From: Ciceribacter ferrooxidans
GTDB lineage: Bacteria; Pseudomonadota; Alphaproteobacteria; Rhizobiales; Rhizobiaceae
Direction: 5' to 3'
DNA: 64,000 nt
Assembly: GCF_004137355.1 (NCBI RefSeq)
Contig: NZ_SDVB01000253.1
Span: 186,001 to 250,000 of the forward strand
The notes below the pieces were generated by a model. It made no database searches. It saw only the letters and a list, made by a program, of their open reading frames with translations, and was not told where the DNA came from. Shown here piece after piece: positions 1-9,678 of the stretch; the stretch's first letter is position 1; the number at the start of each line of letters is the position of its first letter. The position numbers and the translations under genes were made by a program.

Positions 1-919
1 TCATGTAATGAATCCGCAACTGCTCGGCGCGCGAGCGGGCAACGGAATCGAGGATGGTGCCGGCGGTGAGGAAGAGAAGCGACATCATCATCAGTGCGAG
101 TGAGAACACCCAGGTCGGCATGCGCTCGACCAGTCCCGTCTGGAAATAGGCGTAAAGGACCGGCGTCATGAAGACGACGCTTGCGGTCATCAGCGCCGCA
201 GAGAAGGTGCCGAAGAAGGCGAAGGGGCGTGTCTCCTTCATCAGCATCGCGAACATCCAGAGGATCTTCGCGCCGTCGCGGAAGGTCGAGAGCTTCGAAT
301 GGGAGCCTTCCGGCCGCCTGCCGTAGTCGAGTTCGAGCTCGCAGACGGGAAGCTTCAGGCGCGAGGCATGCACCGACATTTCGGTCTCGATCTCGAAGCC
401 GCCGGAAACGGCAGGGAAGCTCTTGACGTAGCGACGGGAGAAGGCGCGGTAGCCGGAGAGGATATCGGTGAAATCCTGCCCGAAGAGGAAGCGGTAGAGG
501 CGGTTGAAGAGGCGGTTTCCGAAGGCGTGGCCGTTGCGGCCGGCATCCTGGTGCACGCCGCGGCGTATGCCGACTACCATGTCGGCGCGCTCGGTAATAA
601 GAGTGCGGACGAGTTCTTCGGCATCATCCGGGGCATAGGTGCCGTCGCCGTCTGCCATGATGTAGACGTCGGCTTCGATGTCGGAGAACATGCGGCGCAC
701 GACGTGGCCCTTGCCCTGGCGGCGCTCCCGGAAGACGGTCGCTCCGGCAAGCATCGCGTGAAGCGCCGTCCCATCCGTGGAGTTGTTGTCGTAGACGTAG
801 ATGCGCGCGTCGGGCAGGGCCTGCCGGAAGCTGCGGACGACGTGCCCGATTGTCGCTGCCTCGTTGTAGCAGGGCAGCAGGACAGCAATGTCGAGATCAT
901 CCGACCCGAATACGTGCAT
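1..919 (-). CDS. Family 2 glycosyltransferase, polyprenyl-phosphate sugar transferase-like (C-terminus beyond window)
   Basis: The reverse strand reads open from the ATG at 919 to the window edge (about 306 codons visible). The N-terminus LLPCYNEAATIGHVV, then DNNSTDGT and MADGDGTYAPDD (the DxD nucleotide-sugar site), is a classical GT-A family 2 fold. ILSGYRAFSR and FEIETEM fit the DPM1/polyprenyl-phosphate glycosyltransferase subgroup. Two hydrophobic segments follow near the window edge, so the enzyme is probably membrane anchored and loads sugars onto a lipid carrier at the inner membrane. The divergent neighbour is a polytopic protein that could use such a lipid-linked sugar; that link is inference. 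Acceptor and sugar are unknown. Confidence 0.85.
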   Translation of the reverse strand, partial: MHVFGSDDLDIAVLLPCYNEAATIGHVVRSFRQALPDARIYVYDNNSTDGTALHAMLAGATVFRERRQGKGHVVRRMFSDIEADVYIMADGDGTYAPDDAEELVRTLITERADMVVGIRRGVHQDAGRNGHAFGNRLFNRLYRFLFGQDFTDILSGYRAFSRRYVKSFPAVSGGFEIETEMSVHASRLKLPVCELELDYGRRPEGSHSKLSTFRDGAKILWMFAMLMKETRPFAFFGTFSAALMTASVVFMTPVLYAYFQTGLVERMPTWVFSLALMMMSLLFLTAGTILDSVARSRAEQLRIHYM

Positions 920-1074
920 ACTCGTTACTCGCAAAACACAACGGGCGCTCCGGTTTGTCCGAGGCCTGGTTTTACTATTTCTTGAGAAGGTTAAGGCTAG
1001 GTTTCGCGCACATGTGACACCTGAAATTTCCGCCGTCCGGTTCCGCCGGTGCGACGGCGAAGGAGCAGCCCGGC

Positions 1075-2910
1075 ATGGCGGCTATCGACATCATGAACGA
1101 CGAGCGCAGACCGCTTTGGACGCGTTACGGCTTCTCCCTTCTCTTCTACGCGGTGGTGACAGTTTCCGCGATCGCCTTTCTCAATCTGCCAGGTGCGCAA
1201 GACTACGTCGGAACCGATAACGACGATGTGATGCGCCTCGTCGTGGTTCGCGATTTCCTCGCGGGACAAGGCTGGTTCGACAATATGCAGCATCGCCTCG
1301 GCCTGGAGGCGGGCACGTCGATGCATTGGTCGCGACTGATCGACCTGCCGATCGCCGTACTCATTACGTTTTTCCGACAGTTTTTGCCGGAGACTGCCGC
1401 CGAGGCCGCGGCATTGCTGGTCTGGCCGCTGTCGCTCACGGTCCCGTTGCTGGCGACGATAGGGCTTGCTGGCCGAAGGATAGGCGGTCCGCAGGTGATG
1501 CAGATCGCCTTTGCGATGACGGCCATTCTGGTCGTTACGTCGAACCGGTTTCTGCCGGGAGCGATCGACCACCACAATGTCCAGTTCGTCCTCATAGCCA
1601 CAATGGCAGCCATGCTGGTCGATGCCGACTACAAGCCGTGGAGCTTCGCAGTCGCGGGCGCGGCGGCCGCCCTGGCAATCGCCATAGGCGCGGAGACAAC
1701 GCCCATCGTCGCCGTCGTCTGTCTGGTTGTCGCCGTCCTGTGGGCCTGGCATGGATCTGATTTTGGTGCCGCGGCACGCGCATTCGCCCTGGCTATCGCC
1801 ATCGGCGTGACGATCTTCTTCTTCACAACGGTTCCCCCAAGCCGCTACGGCGAGGTTACCTGCGACAGCCTCTCCGTCGGCTACTACGGGATTACAGCGG
1901 CCGGCGGCGCATTGCTGTTCCTTTCGGCACTGCTGGCGAACGGAGCTCGCCGCGAGTTCCGTTTCGCTCTGCTCGCGGGCAGCGGAGTGATCGTGGCTGC
2001 GACGGCGCTCGTTCTGGCGCCGCAGTGTCTCCGCAATCCCCTTGCTGATCTCGATCCTCTGCTGGTCAAGCTCTGGCTCTCCAATGTGATCGAAGCGCAG
2101 TCCGTGCTCAGCGAACTGAGAAGCGAGCCAGGCACTTTCGGTGGCTTTTACGCGGTCGGTTTTTTCGCTCTGATCGTCTGCCTTTCGCGTATCGTGATGC
2201 GTGACCGTGTCGAACTGCATGCCATCCTTTTCGCCTTGGTGGCGGCCGCCTGGGGGATTGCCCTGATCCAGGTGCGTGGCGCCGTCTTCGCCAATCTTCT
2301 GGCGCTCCTGCCGCTGGCGCTCCTGATTTCCGAACTCCGCCGTCAGGCCCATGCAGACCCGGAGAACATGAGCATCGGCTTCTTCTTTCTCGGAGGTGCC
2401 CTCATGGCGGTGCCGAGCGTGTGGGCCTTTCTCGGGGTGCTCTCCGCCGAGGGTACGGATGGCGTCGCCAACCGGCTTCGGAGCGGAGAATCGAAGCAAA
2501 CCGAGATGGCAGCGTCCGCGGATTGCGAAAGCCGTGCCGCCATAGCGCCGATGACGGAAGTGCCGCCGACCACCGTGGCGGCGCCCTCCGACAGCGGCTC
2601 CGATATCCTGCGATTCACCGCCCACCGCGTGCTTTCGGCGCCTTACCACCGCAATCAGGGAGGCATGCTCACGGAATTGCACATCGGGCTAGCGACTCCT
2701 GCCGAAGCGGTCGCCTTCCTCCGTGGCGCGAAGGTCGGCCTGATCGCCTATTGTCCCGAGAATGCACAGACGAAGCGCTTGGCAGCGATGAAGCCGGACG
2801 GACTCTATGCGGCGCTCGGTCGTGGCGAGATTCCGCCTTACCTGATAGCCTTGCCGCAGGCGGAGGACTCAGGATTCCATCTCTACAGGGTCGACCTGCC
2901 GGCTGAATGA
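1075..2910 (+). CDS. Polytopic membrane protein, GT-C glycosyltransferase-like
   Basis: 611 residues with roughly ten or more hydrophobic segments and a large soluble C-terminal part. An early periplasmic loop after the first membrane segment carries DNDDVMR and GTSMHWSRLID; acidic residues in the first loop are typical of GT-C transferases that use polyprenyl-phosphate sugars. The start is supported by AGGAG nine bases upstream. It is divergent from the family 2 glycosyltransferase at 1-919, which fits a pair in which one enzyme makes a lipid-linked sugar and the other transfers it. No precise family name is recognised, so the glycosyltransferase role is inference. Confidence 0.6.
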   Translation: MAAIDIMNDERRPLWTRYGFSLLFYAVVTVSAIAFLNLPGAQDYVGTDNDDVMRLVVVRDFLAGQGWFDNMQHRLGLEAGTSMHWSRLIDLPIAVLITFFRQFLPETAAEAAALLVWPLSLTVPLLATIGLAGRRIGGPQVMQIAFAMTAILVVTSNRFLPGAIDHHNVQFVLIATMAAMLVDADYKPWSFAVAGAAAALAIAIGAETTPIVAVVCLVVAVLWAWHGSDFGAAARAFALAIAIGVTIFFFTTVPPSRYGEVTCDSLSVGYYGITAAGGALLFLSALLANGARREFRFALLAGSGVIVAATALVLAPQCLRNPLADLDPLLVKLWLSNVIEAQSVLSELRSEPGTFGGFYAVGFFALIVCLSRIVMRDRVELHAILFALVAAAWGIALIQVRGAVFANLLALLPLALLISELRRQAHADPENMSIGFFFLGGALMAVPSVWAFLGVLSAEGTDGVANRLRSGESKQTEMAASADCESRAAIAPMTEVPPTTVAAPSDSGSDILRFTAHRVLSAPYHRNQGGMLTELHIGLATPAEAVAFLRGAKVGLIAYCPENAQTKRLAAMKPDGLYAALGRGEIPPYLIALPQAEDSGFHLYRVDLPAE

Positions 2911-2997
2911 CGCGGCCGCGGTTGATAACCGGCCTTCGAGGACCGATGCATCGCTTCGATGGCTGATCTTTGTCGTCAATTGGGCTAGTAAGCCTGC

Positions 2998-4611
2998 ATG
3001 GCCAATTTTTTCAGTGATGATTCGCCCACCAATCTCACGGAATTCACCGTTTCGGAGCTTTCGGGCTCGATCAAGCGGACGATCGAGAGCGCCTTCGATC
3101 ACGTCCGGGTACGTGGCGAAATCTCCGGCTATCGTGGCCCCCATTCATCGGGCCACGCCTATTTTTCCCTGAAGGACGACAAGTCCCGCATCGACGCGGT
3201 GATCTGGAAGGGCACGTTCTCGAAGCTGAAATATCGCCCGGAAGAGGGCATGGAAGTCATTGCAACCGGTCGTGTCACCACCTTCCCCGGCTCGTCGAAA
3301 TACCAGATCGTCATCGAGGCACTGGAACCGGCCGGTGCCGGCGCCCTGATGGCACTGATCGAGGAACGCAAGCGGCGCCTTGCGGCGGAAGGCCTGTTCG
3401 ATGCCGCCCGCAAGCAGTTGCTTCCCTATATGCCGAAGGTGATCGGCGTCGTGACTTCGCCGACCGGTGCGGTCATCCGCGATATCCTGCACCGCATTTC
3501 CGACCGCTTCCCGGTCCATGTGCTGGTATGGCCGGTGAAGGTGCAGGGGGAAGGATGCGGTGAGGAGGTCGCAAACGCGATCCATGGTTTCAATGCCATC
3601 GAGCCCGGCGGGCCATTGCCGCGTCCCGACGTTCTCATCGTGGCGCGGGGTGGCGGCAGCCTTGAGGATCTCTGGGGATTCAACGACGAGATCGTCGTGC
3701 GGGCTGCCGCCGAAAGCGCAATCCCGCTGATTTCCGCCGTTGGACACGAGACGGACTGGACGCTCATCGACTATGCCGCAGATGTGCGGGCGCCGACGCC
3801 GACAGGTGCCGCCGAAATGGCGGTTCCGGTCAAGGCCGACCTGGAGGCGCAGGTTGCAAACCTCGGCGCGCGGCTTGCGGGTGCGAACAGTCGCCAGATG
3901 GAATCCAGGCGCCAGAACCTTAGAGCGCTCGCTCGCGCTCTTCCGTCGCTGGACCAATTGCTGGCGTTGCCGCGCCGTCGCTTCGACGAGGCCGCGGGTA
4001 GCCTCGGTCGCAGTCTCGAACTCAGTACGATGAACAAGCGCCGCAGCTTCGAACGCGCGGCCTCACGCCTCAATGCTGACATTCTGGCGCGGCGGATCGC
4101 CGAGCGACGCCAGCGCCTCAATGAAAGCGCCTCGCTTGCCGAGAGGATTGTAGAGCGCATGGTCGATCGGCTGAGATCCCGCCTCGGTCGCTGCGATGCC
4201 GCACTCACGGCCATCCCGTCGCGTCTGCAGTCGCAGACAGGACGTGCCCGCGACCGGCTGACGGGGCTGGTCGCCCGTGCCGATGCCGCGATAACCGCGG
4301 AGACCCGGCAGCGCCGGCATGCGGTCACGGCTCATGATCGTATGCTGCAGTCGCTATCCTACAAAAACGTCCTGATGCGCGGCTACGCCGTCATACGCGA
4401 TGCCGGCGATCGTCCGGTTTCGCGTGCCGCCGGGCTGGCGACGGGAGCCGCGATTGCGATCGAATTCTCCGACGGCCGCGTGTCGGCCGTCACCGGAGGC
4501 GGAGGAGAGGCGGCTGGGGTCGCATCGACGAGCGAGGCGAAGGCACCACCTTCTGCGCCGAGGTCCTCGAAAAAGGGTGAACCGCCGGCCGGGCAGGGTA
4601 GCCTTTTCTGA
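2998..4611 (+). CDS. xseA: Exodeoxyribonuclease VII large subunit
   Basis: 537 residues. The N-terminal OB fold (about residues 10-110, opening [18 protein letters not shown]) is followed by the catalytic domain with [26 protein letters not shown] and [20 protein letters not shown], all signatures of XseA. The C-terminal half is an Arg/Ala-rich coiled coil, and [14 protein letters not shown] marks the usual end, followed by a low-complexity tail. With XseB, which is not in the window, it degrades single-stranded DNA to oligonucleotides in the cytoplasm during repair. No xseB-like gene follows, which is common. Confidence 0.95.
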   Translation: MANFFSDDSPTNLTEFTVSELSGSIKRTIESAFDHVRVRGEISGYRGPHSSGHAYFSLKDDKSRIDAVIWKGTFSKLKYRPEEGMEVIATGRVTTFPGSSKYQIVIEALEPAGAGALMALIEERKRRLAAEGLFDAARKQLLPYMPKVIGVVTSPTGAVIRDILHRISDRFPVHVLVWPVKVQGEGCGEEVANAIHGFNAIEPGGPLPRPDVLIVARGGGSLEDLWGFNDEIVVRAAAESAIPLISAVGHETDWTLIDYAADVRAPTPTGAAEMAVPVKADLEAQVANLGARLAGANSRQMESRRQNLRALARALPSLDQLLALPRRRFDEAAGSLGRSLELSTMNKRRSFERAASRLNADILARRIAERRQRLNESASLAERIVERMVDRLRSRLGRCDAALTAIPSRLQSQTGRARDRLTGLVARADAAITAETRQRRHAVTAHDRMLQSLSYKNVLMRGYAVIRDAGDRPVSRAAGLATGAAIAIEFSDGRVSAVTGGGGEAAGVASTSEAKAPPSAPRSSKKGEPPAGQGSLF

Positions 4612-4784
4612 CGGTGCGGTTCATTCGCTCCGCCACCAGCAGGATGGAGCGATCAGAAGTGCGGTGACCGTGCCGAATACGTCACGCGCACCGCTTCTGC
4701 ACCAATCACAACCGCGTGAATATATCTTGCCATAAAGATAAATTGGCGTAAGCATGCCACTTCTCGAACAGGAGGGCAGAGCCG

Positions 4785-5672
4785 ATGGTGAAATCCGCCG
4801 ACATCACGACAGTTGCCGTTACCGCAATCGCTCCGGCGATCTGGGGAAGCACCTACATCGTGACGACGACCATGCTTCCCACTGGCTATCCCCTGACGGT
4901 GGCCATGCTGCGGGCGCTGCCGGCGGGGCTCATCCTGCTCGTGCTCGTCCGTCAATTTCCAAGCGGGCTCTGGTGGTGGCGGATGCTGGTGCTCGGCGCT
5001 CTCAACTTCACGATCTTCTGGGCGATGCTCTTCGTCTCCGCATACCGGCTTCCCGGTGGTGTTGCCGCGACCGTGGGCGCGGTCCAGCCGTTGATCGTGA
5101 TAGGGCTCTCTCGCCTCGTGCTGACGACACCGGTGCGCCCAGCCGCCGTCGTCGCGGGTCTTGCCGGGCTTGTTGGCGTCGGTCTTCTGGTGTTGACACC
5201 GAAGGCGGCGCTTGACCCGATCGGTATCGTCGCGGGACTAGGTGGTGCCGTTTCCATGGCGACGGGCACGGTTCTGACGCGTCACTGGCGCCCGCCGGTA
5301 TCGAGCCTGACGGCGACGGCCTGGCAATTGACGGCGGGCGGGCTGCTTCTGGTGCCCCTTACCTTTGCGATGGAGCCGCCATTGCCAGCACTCTCGTTCA
5401 CGAACATCGCCGGCATCGCTTATCTCGGATTGATCGGTGCCGCGCTCACGTACATTCTTTGGTTTCGGGGTCTCGTGCGACTGGAGCCGTCTGCGGTCGC
5501 CTCTCTGGGCTTTCTGTCGCCGATGGTCGCCACCCTGCTCGGTTGGGTGATTCTCGACCAGGGCCTGTCGCCAACACAATTCCTTGGCTTCCTCGTCGTG
5601 CTGGCGAGCGTCTGGCTCGCCCAACGGGCGACGGCGTCGCCGCAGGTGGCGAAGTCCGCACACGCGTCTTGA
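4785..5672 (+). CDS. EamA (DMT) family transporter
   Basis: 295 residues with ten predicted membrane segments arranged as two EamA repeats (about residues 8-140 and 150-285). The opening IAPAIWGSTYIVTTTMLP and the second-half GLIGAALTYILWFRGLVRL are typical drug/metabolite exporter signatures. Family members export amino acids, purines or other metabolites across the inner membrane; the substrate cannot be told. An unusual spacing of about 170 bases separates it from xseA, so it probably has its own promoter. Confidence 0.85.
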   Translation: MVKSADITTVAVTAIAPAIWGSTYIVTTTMLPTGYPLTVAMLRALPAGLILLVLVRQFPSGLWWWRMLVLGALNFTIFWAMLFVSAYRLPGGVAATVGAVQPLIVIGLSRLVLTTPVRPAAVVAGLAGLVGVGLLVLTPKAALDPIGIVAGLGGAVSMATGTVLTRHWRPPVSSLTATAWQLTAGGLLLVPLTFAMEPPLPALSFTNIAGIAYLGLIGAALTYILWFRGLVRLEPSAVASLGFLSPMVATLLGWVILDQGLSPTQFLGFLVVLASVWLAQRATASPQVAKSAHAS

Positions 5673-5854
5673 GGCGGCGGCAGGGCGAGTGATGCCGGTC
5701 TGCACCAGCACCGGACTTTTTGTCGGTTGCTGGGAAGGCTCGCATCGCCGCCATTTAAACGCCCTTCGGACTTCCTATCTCTATCCGTATCATCAGCAGA
5801 CACAAATGCGGTGACAGTGTTGATGCGGGCCGTCGTTTGAGGAGTATGGGAATC

Positions 5855-6190
5855 ATGAAACGGATAGCGGGAATAGTTCTCACGGGTCTTTTGCTGGCCG
5901 CCGGTACGCCTGCGCTTGCGGGTGATGCCGAACTCGCATCGATCCTGTTCGGAAAGGTCTACAACGACGGTGTCACGGCGGTGCAGGTCGGAGCAGGCTA
6001 TCGCTGGAGAAACGGGGATGTTCCGCTCTTCGTCCGGCATCCCTCTGCGACAATCATGCGCGCCGCTCAGGCGGAAGCGGCAAGCGATCCGGCCCTCGGC
6101 GAGGCGTTGTCGCGCCGCGGCATCGCCCTGCACAACGTCATCTGGGTCCAGACCGCGATGAACGGCGGCCGGATCATCTATCACTACTGA
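5855..6190 (+). CDS. Small secreted protein of unknown function
   Basis: 111 residues. MKRIAGIVLTGLLLAAGTPALA is a clear Sec signal peptide ending in an ALA cleavage site, leaving a mature protein of about 90 residues with no cysteines. GAGERGAG-type start choice matters here: in-frame TTG (5837) and ATG (5846) codons lie upstream, but GAGGAG at 5839-5844 is correctly spaced only for the ATG at 5855. The family is not recognised. It lies alone between an EamA exporter and a convergent aminopeptidase gene. Confidence 0.65.
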   Translation: MKRIAGIVLTGLLLAAGTPALAGDAELASILFGKVYNDGVTAVQVGAGYRWRNGDVPLFVRHPSATIMRAAQAEAASDPALGEALSRRGIALHNVIWVQTAMNGGRIIYHY

Positions 6191-6251
6191 AATCCGGGCT
6201 ATCGAGGCGGCGAAGTATGGCTTCCACCGCCTGTCGAAAGCGTCCGCAGCC

Positions 6252-7505
6252 TCAGGCCCACTCGCCCTTGCGCATGACCGGCGCCCGGCTTCCGTCAGCC
6301 TTTACGCCGTCAATATCGACTTTGTCGGAGCCGATCATCCAGTCGATGTGGATCAGCGAGGAATTGCCGCCCTGTGCCGTGATCTGGTCCTGTGTCAGCG
6401 AGGCTCCATTGAGGAAGCACTTCGAATAGCACTGGCCGAGCGCAATGTGGCAGGAGGCGTTCTCGTCGAACAGCGTGTTGTAGAACAGGATCCCGGACGC
6501 CGAGATCGGCGAGGAATGCGGCACCAGTGCCACTTCGCCGAGTCGGCGGGCGCCTTCGTCGGTGTCTAACACCTTCAGCAGGACCTCTTCGCCCTTTGAG
6601 GCCTTCGCTTCAACGATGCGGCCGCCCTCGAAACGGACCCGGATATCGTCGATCAGGGTTCCCTGATGCGAGAGTGGCTTCGTGCTTGACACATGGCCTT
6701 CTACCTTCAGCGCGTGCGGCGTGGTGAAGACTTCCTCGGTCGGAATGTTCGGGTTGCAGGTGATGCCGTTCTTGGCGACCGACGCGCCACCGTGCCACTC
6801 GTGGCCATCTGCAAGCCCGACCGTCAGGTCGGTGCCGGGACCGGTGAAGTGCAGAGCAGCGAAACGCTCGCCGTTCAGCCAGGCGGAACGCTTGTGGAGC
6901 TCGGCATTGTGTTCGGCCCATGCGGCCACCGGATCGTCGCGGTCGACACGCGAAGCGGCGAAGATCGCATCGGCGAGCTTGCGGACGGCCTGATCGACCG
7001 GCAGCCCGGGGAATACCAACGTCGCCCAGGATGGGTTTGGATAGGAGCAGATGTTCCAGTTGATATCGAAATTGGAGATGTGTTTCAGCGCCGGCTTGTA
7101 GGCGATCGAGTTCGCCTTGTTGGCGCGCGCCACCCTGGCCGGGTCCTGGCCGGAAAGCAGCATCGGGTTGTCACCGGCGATCGCCAGCCGTGCGGCACCC
7201 CTCGCATAGGCCTTCGCCATGCCGTCGTAGAGCCAGCCGGCGGCCCGATCGAAGCTCGAATCCGGCGCGTGCCGATAGCGGGCAAGAGTCGTCTCCTCGT
7301 CGGAGTAGAAGGTGGAGACGAGGCTCGCTCCCGCCATATAGGCATGCTTGGTGATGAGACGAACGAGCGGCATGGCGGCGATGGGCGCCGTCATGACCAG
7401 TTCCTGGTCCTTCTGCAGATGCAAGCCCACCTTGACGGCTACTTCGGCCAGCTTTTCGAGCTTTGCCGGATCGACTGCGGTGTTGAAATCGGGCGCGATT
7501 GTCAT
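6252..7505 (-). CDS. M29 family aminopeptidase (aminopeptidase T/PepS type)
   Basis: 417 residues, the usual length for the M29 metallopeptidases. The C-terminal half carries family features: IDDIRVRFEGGRIVEAKASKG, VALVPHSSPI, LFDENASCHIALGQCYSKC and HIDWMIGSDKVDIDGV, which hold the His, Glu and Asp metal ligands of the dinuclear centre. It should remove N-terminal residues from peptides in the cytoplasm. It is convergent with the small secreted protein gene, with only about 60 bases between them. Confidence 0.92.
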   Translation of the reverse strand: MTIAPDFNTAVDPAKLEKLAEVAVKVGLHLQKDQELVMTAPIAAMPLVRLITKHAYMAGASLVSTFYSDEETTLARYRHAPDSSFDRAAGWLYDGMAKAYARGAARLAIAGDNPMLLSGQDPARVARANKANSIAYKPALKHISNFDINWNICSYPNPSWATLVFPGLPVDQAVRKLADAIFAASRVDRDDPVAAWAEHNAELHKRSAWLNGERFAALHFTGPGTDLTVGLADGHEWHGGASVAKNGITCNPNIPTEEVFTTPHALKVEGHVSSTKPLSHQGTLIDDIRVRFEGGRIVEAKASKGEEVLLKVLDTDEGARRLGEVALVPHSSPISASGILFYNTLFDENASCHIALGQCYSKCFLNGASLTQDQITAQGGNSSLIHIDWMIGSDKVDIDGVKADGSRAPVMRKGEWA

Positions 7506-7624
7506 GGAAAACCTGCCATTCTGTTGCGATGGGGCACAAAGACTTAGAGGTCTTTGCGGCGAAATTGAAGTCCACGCTCTGGCCGGGACGGTTTCTCGCC
7601 CGGTTCGCGGCGTTTGGGCTTTCG

Positions 7625-8098
7625 TCAGGCGGTTACGGAGGCGGCGATCGCCTTAAGTGCGTTCCGGGCGTCCTTCGGATCGAGGCAGACCTGCACGCCG
7701 CGTTGGCCACCGTTGATGTAGACATGCGGCTCTGCAAGCGCGCTCTCCTCGATTGCCGTCGGCACCGCCTTCCTCTGTCCGAAGGGGCTGATACCGCCGA
7801 CGTGATAGCCGGTAAGCCGCTCGGCATCCGCCGGCTTCATCATCGCCGCAGACTTGCCGCCGAAGGCGGTGGCGAGCTTCTTCATGCTGACCTCGCGGTC
7901 AGAGGGAACGACGACGCAGACCGGTTTGCCGTCGACTTCGGCCATCAGCGTCTTCAGGACCCGACGGGGATCCTCGCCGATCGCCTCAGCCGCCTGGAGA
8001 CCGATGCGCTCGGCATCCGGATCGTAGTCGTAGAGGTGAACGGAAAAGACAATGCCTGCCTTCGTGAGGGCCTGCGTGGCGCGTGTCGTCTTGGACAT
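7625..8098 (-). CDS. ybaK: Cys-tRNA(Pro) deacylase, YbaK/EbsC family
   Basis: 157 residues from MSKTTRATQALTKAGI. GISPFGQRK and the VVPSDREVSMKKLATAFGGKS region match the YbaK/ProX fold, a single-domain trans-editing factor that hydrolyses Cys mischarged on tRNA(Pro). The open frame extends further upstream into the next gene, but MSKT is the family start and lies just after that gene ends. It is separated from the Spx/ArsC-like gene by eight bases, so the two probably share a transcript. Confidence 0.9.
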   Translation of the reverse strand: MSKTTRATQALTKAGIVFSVHLYDYDPDAERIGLQAAEAIGEDPRRVLKTLMAEVDGKPVCVVVPSDREVSMKKLATAFGGKSAAMMKPADAERLTGYHVGGISPFGQRKAVPTAIEESALAEPHVYINGGQRGVQVCLDPKDARNALKAIAASVTA

Positions 8099-8106
8099 CG
8101 AGAACC

Positions 8107-8457
8107 TCAGCCGGCGAAGAACTGGTCGTAGAGGTCCGGCTTGAAGCCGACGAGCACGCGTCCATCCTTCTCCAGGACCGGCCGCTTGATCATCGACGGC
8201 TGGTCTAGCATCAGCGCAATTGCCCGTTCGCGATCGAGGTCGTCTTTGGTCGTGTCCGGCAGTTTGCGGAATGTGGTTCCGGCACGGTTCAGCACGGTTT
8301 CCCATCCGACGGCGTCGCACCATCGCTCGACCCTGCCGCGGTCGATCCCGAATGACTTGTAGTCGTGAAAGGCGTAATCGACACCGTGCTCCGCCAGCCA
8401 GGTGCGGGCCTTCTTCATGGTGTCGCAGTTCTTGATGCCGTAGATCGTAACCTGCAT
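8107..8457 (-). CDS. ArsC/Spx-family thioredoxin-fold protein (YffB-like)
   Basis: 116 residues. The opening MQVTIYGIKNCDTMKKA has a single redox-type Cys in the NCDTMKKA loop, characteristic of YffB and the Spx/ArsC superfamily, rather than the CxxC of thioredoxins. IMLDQPSMIKRPVLEKDG is the conserved family motif with cis-Pro. Family members use glutathione or act as reductases; a true arsenate role is not supported because no arsenic genes are nearby. Likely cotranscribed with the downstream ybaK. Confidence 0.85.
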   Translation of the reverse strand: MQVTIYGIKNCDTMKKARTWLAEHGVDYAFHDYKSFGIDRGRVERWCDAVGWETVLNRAGTTFRKLPDTTKDDLDRERAIALMLDQPSMIKRPVLEKDGRVLVGFKPDLYDQFFAG

Positions 8458-8626
8458 GTGTGGTCCTGTTGCGCCTCCGGGGCGGTTGCCGCCCCGATTC
8501 TGTTATTCAAGGCATAGCAAAACGTCACGGCCTTTCAAACGACCGGAGCGACGGTAATCGGCTTTGACAGCGGTACCGGTTTGCGTCCCAATGCTCCGCA
8601 GTGCAGCTGAAGGAGGATTGCCCACC

Positions 8627-8986
8627 ATGGCGAAGATCATGCTGAAGCGGGTCTATGAGCCCGCAGCCGAGACCGACGGAACGCGGATACTCGTCGACCG
8701 GCTCTGGCCCCGCGGGATCGCCAAGGAAAAGGCCGGCATCGATCTCTGGCTGAAAGACATTGCCCCGAGCGATGCGTTACGCAAGCGGTTCCACGGCAAA
8801 CCGGAAGACTGGGAAGAATTTCGCGCCGCCTACTTCGCCGAGCTTGCGACGCCAGCAGCACAAGCCGCTGCGGAGGCGCTCCGCCGCCATCTGGACGACG
8901 GGCCGGTCACGCTGCTCTACGCAGCTCGCGACGAGCAGCACAACAATGCCGTCGCGCTGAGAGGCTGGCTCGCAGACAACGCCTGA
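8627..8986 (+). CDS. DUF488 family protein
   Basis: 119 residues from an ATG preceded by AGGAGG at 8611-8616, which rules out an upstream in-frame ATG at 8564. The sequence ILVDRLWPRGIAKEKAGIDLW with WLKDIAPSDALRKRFHG is the DUF488 (YeaO-like) signature. Function is unknown in the family. It stands alone between divergent and co-directional genes and has no obvious partner. Confidence 0.85.
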   Translation: MAKIMLKRVYEPAAETDGTRILVDRLWPRGIAKEKAGIDLWLKDIAPSDALRKRFHGKPEDWEEFRAAYFAELATPAAQAAAEALRRHLDDGPVTLLYAARDEQHNNAVALRGWLADNA

Positions 8987-9111
8987 CCATTGGCGCACGT
9001 CGAGGCAAGCATGTTTGGCGTGAAATGTCCCATCTTTGTCACGAAAGACGATTTCTCTTTATGTTCTTGAGGCTAGGATCTCAATGTGTTCAACACATGG
9101 AGATGCATGAA

Positions 9112-9678
9112 ATGTCCGCATATGATATCGCCCTGATCGTGATCGACGTCCAGGAATCCTTCCGACACCGCCCGTATTTCCGCGAGGAAGGGCTTGCCGC
9201 CTATATTGCCCGCCAGCAGGCGCTGATCGATGGCGCCAGGGCTGCGGGCGTTCCCGTCGTGCAGATCTTCCATGTCGAGGATGACGGCCCGTTCTCGGAG
9301 GCATCCGGTAACGTCACGACGCTGAAGCCGCTGCGGATCGAACCGGATGCAACCTTCCGGAAGCGTCGCCACAGCGCTCTCGTCGGCAGCGGCCTCGACG
9401 TCTGGCTCGTCCGCAACGGCATTCGCAAGGTGATCATTTCCGGCATCCGCACCGAGCAATGCTGCGAAACGACGGCGCGTCACGCCTCCGATCTCGGCTA
9501 CGCGGTCGACTACGTCGGCGAGGCGACGCTCACTTTCCCGATGACCGATGCCGGCGGGCGCGAGTGGAGCGCTGAAGAAATCCGCGCCCGTACCGAGCTC
9601 GTGCTCGCAGGCCGATTTGCCCGCGTGGTGACGGTCGAGGAAGCGCTTTCCGGCCTTACGGAGAAGATTGCCGCATGA
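9112..9678 (+). CDS. Isochorismatase-family (cysteine hydrolase) protein
   Basis: 188 residues from MSAYDIALIVIDVQESF. The triad of the family is visible: Asp in VIDVQ, Lys in the FRKRRHSAL stretch, and the nucleophile Cys in GIRTEQCCETTARHA. Family members hydrolyse amide or ester bonds of small molecules such as nicotinamide-like substrates. ATG codons at 9097 and 9103 are possible, but GGAG at 9099-9102 fits 9112 best. Its stop overlaps the start of the GlxA-type regulator by four bases, which suggests the regulator controls a small catabolic function including this enzyme. Confidence 0.87.
   Translation: MSAYDIALIVIDVQESFRHRPYFREEGLAAYIARQQALIDGARAAGVPVVQIFHVEDDGPFSEASGNVTTLKPLRIEPDATFRKRRHSALVGSGLDVWLVRNGIRKVIISGIRTEQCCETTARHASDLGYAVDYVGEATLTFPMTDAGGREWSAEEIRARTELVLAGRFARVVTVEEALSGLTEKIAA

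Noticed and set aside
997-2682. 561-codon reverse-strand open frame
   Set aside because: Antisense to the well-supported membrane protein gene, with His/Arg/Gln-rich composition typical of shadow frames.
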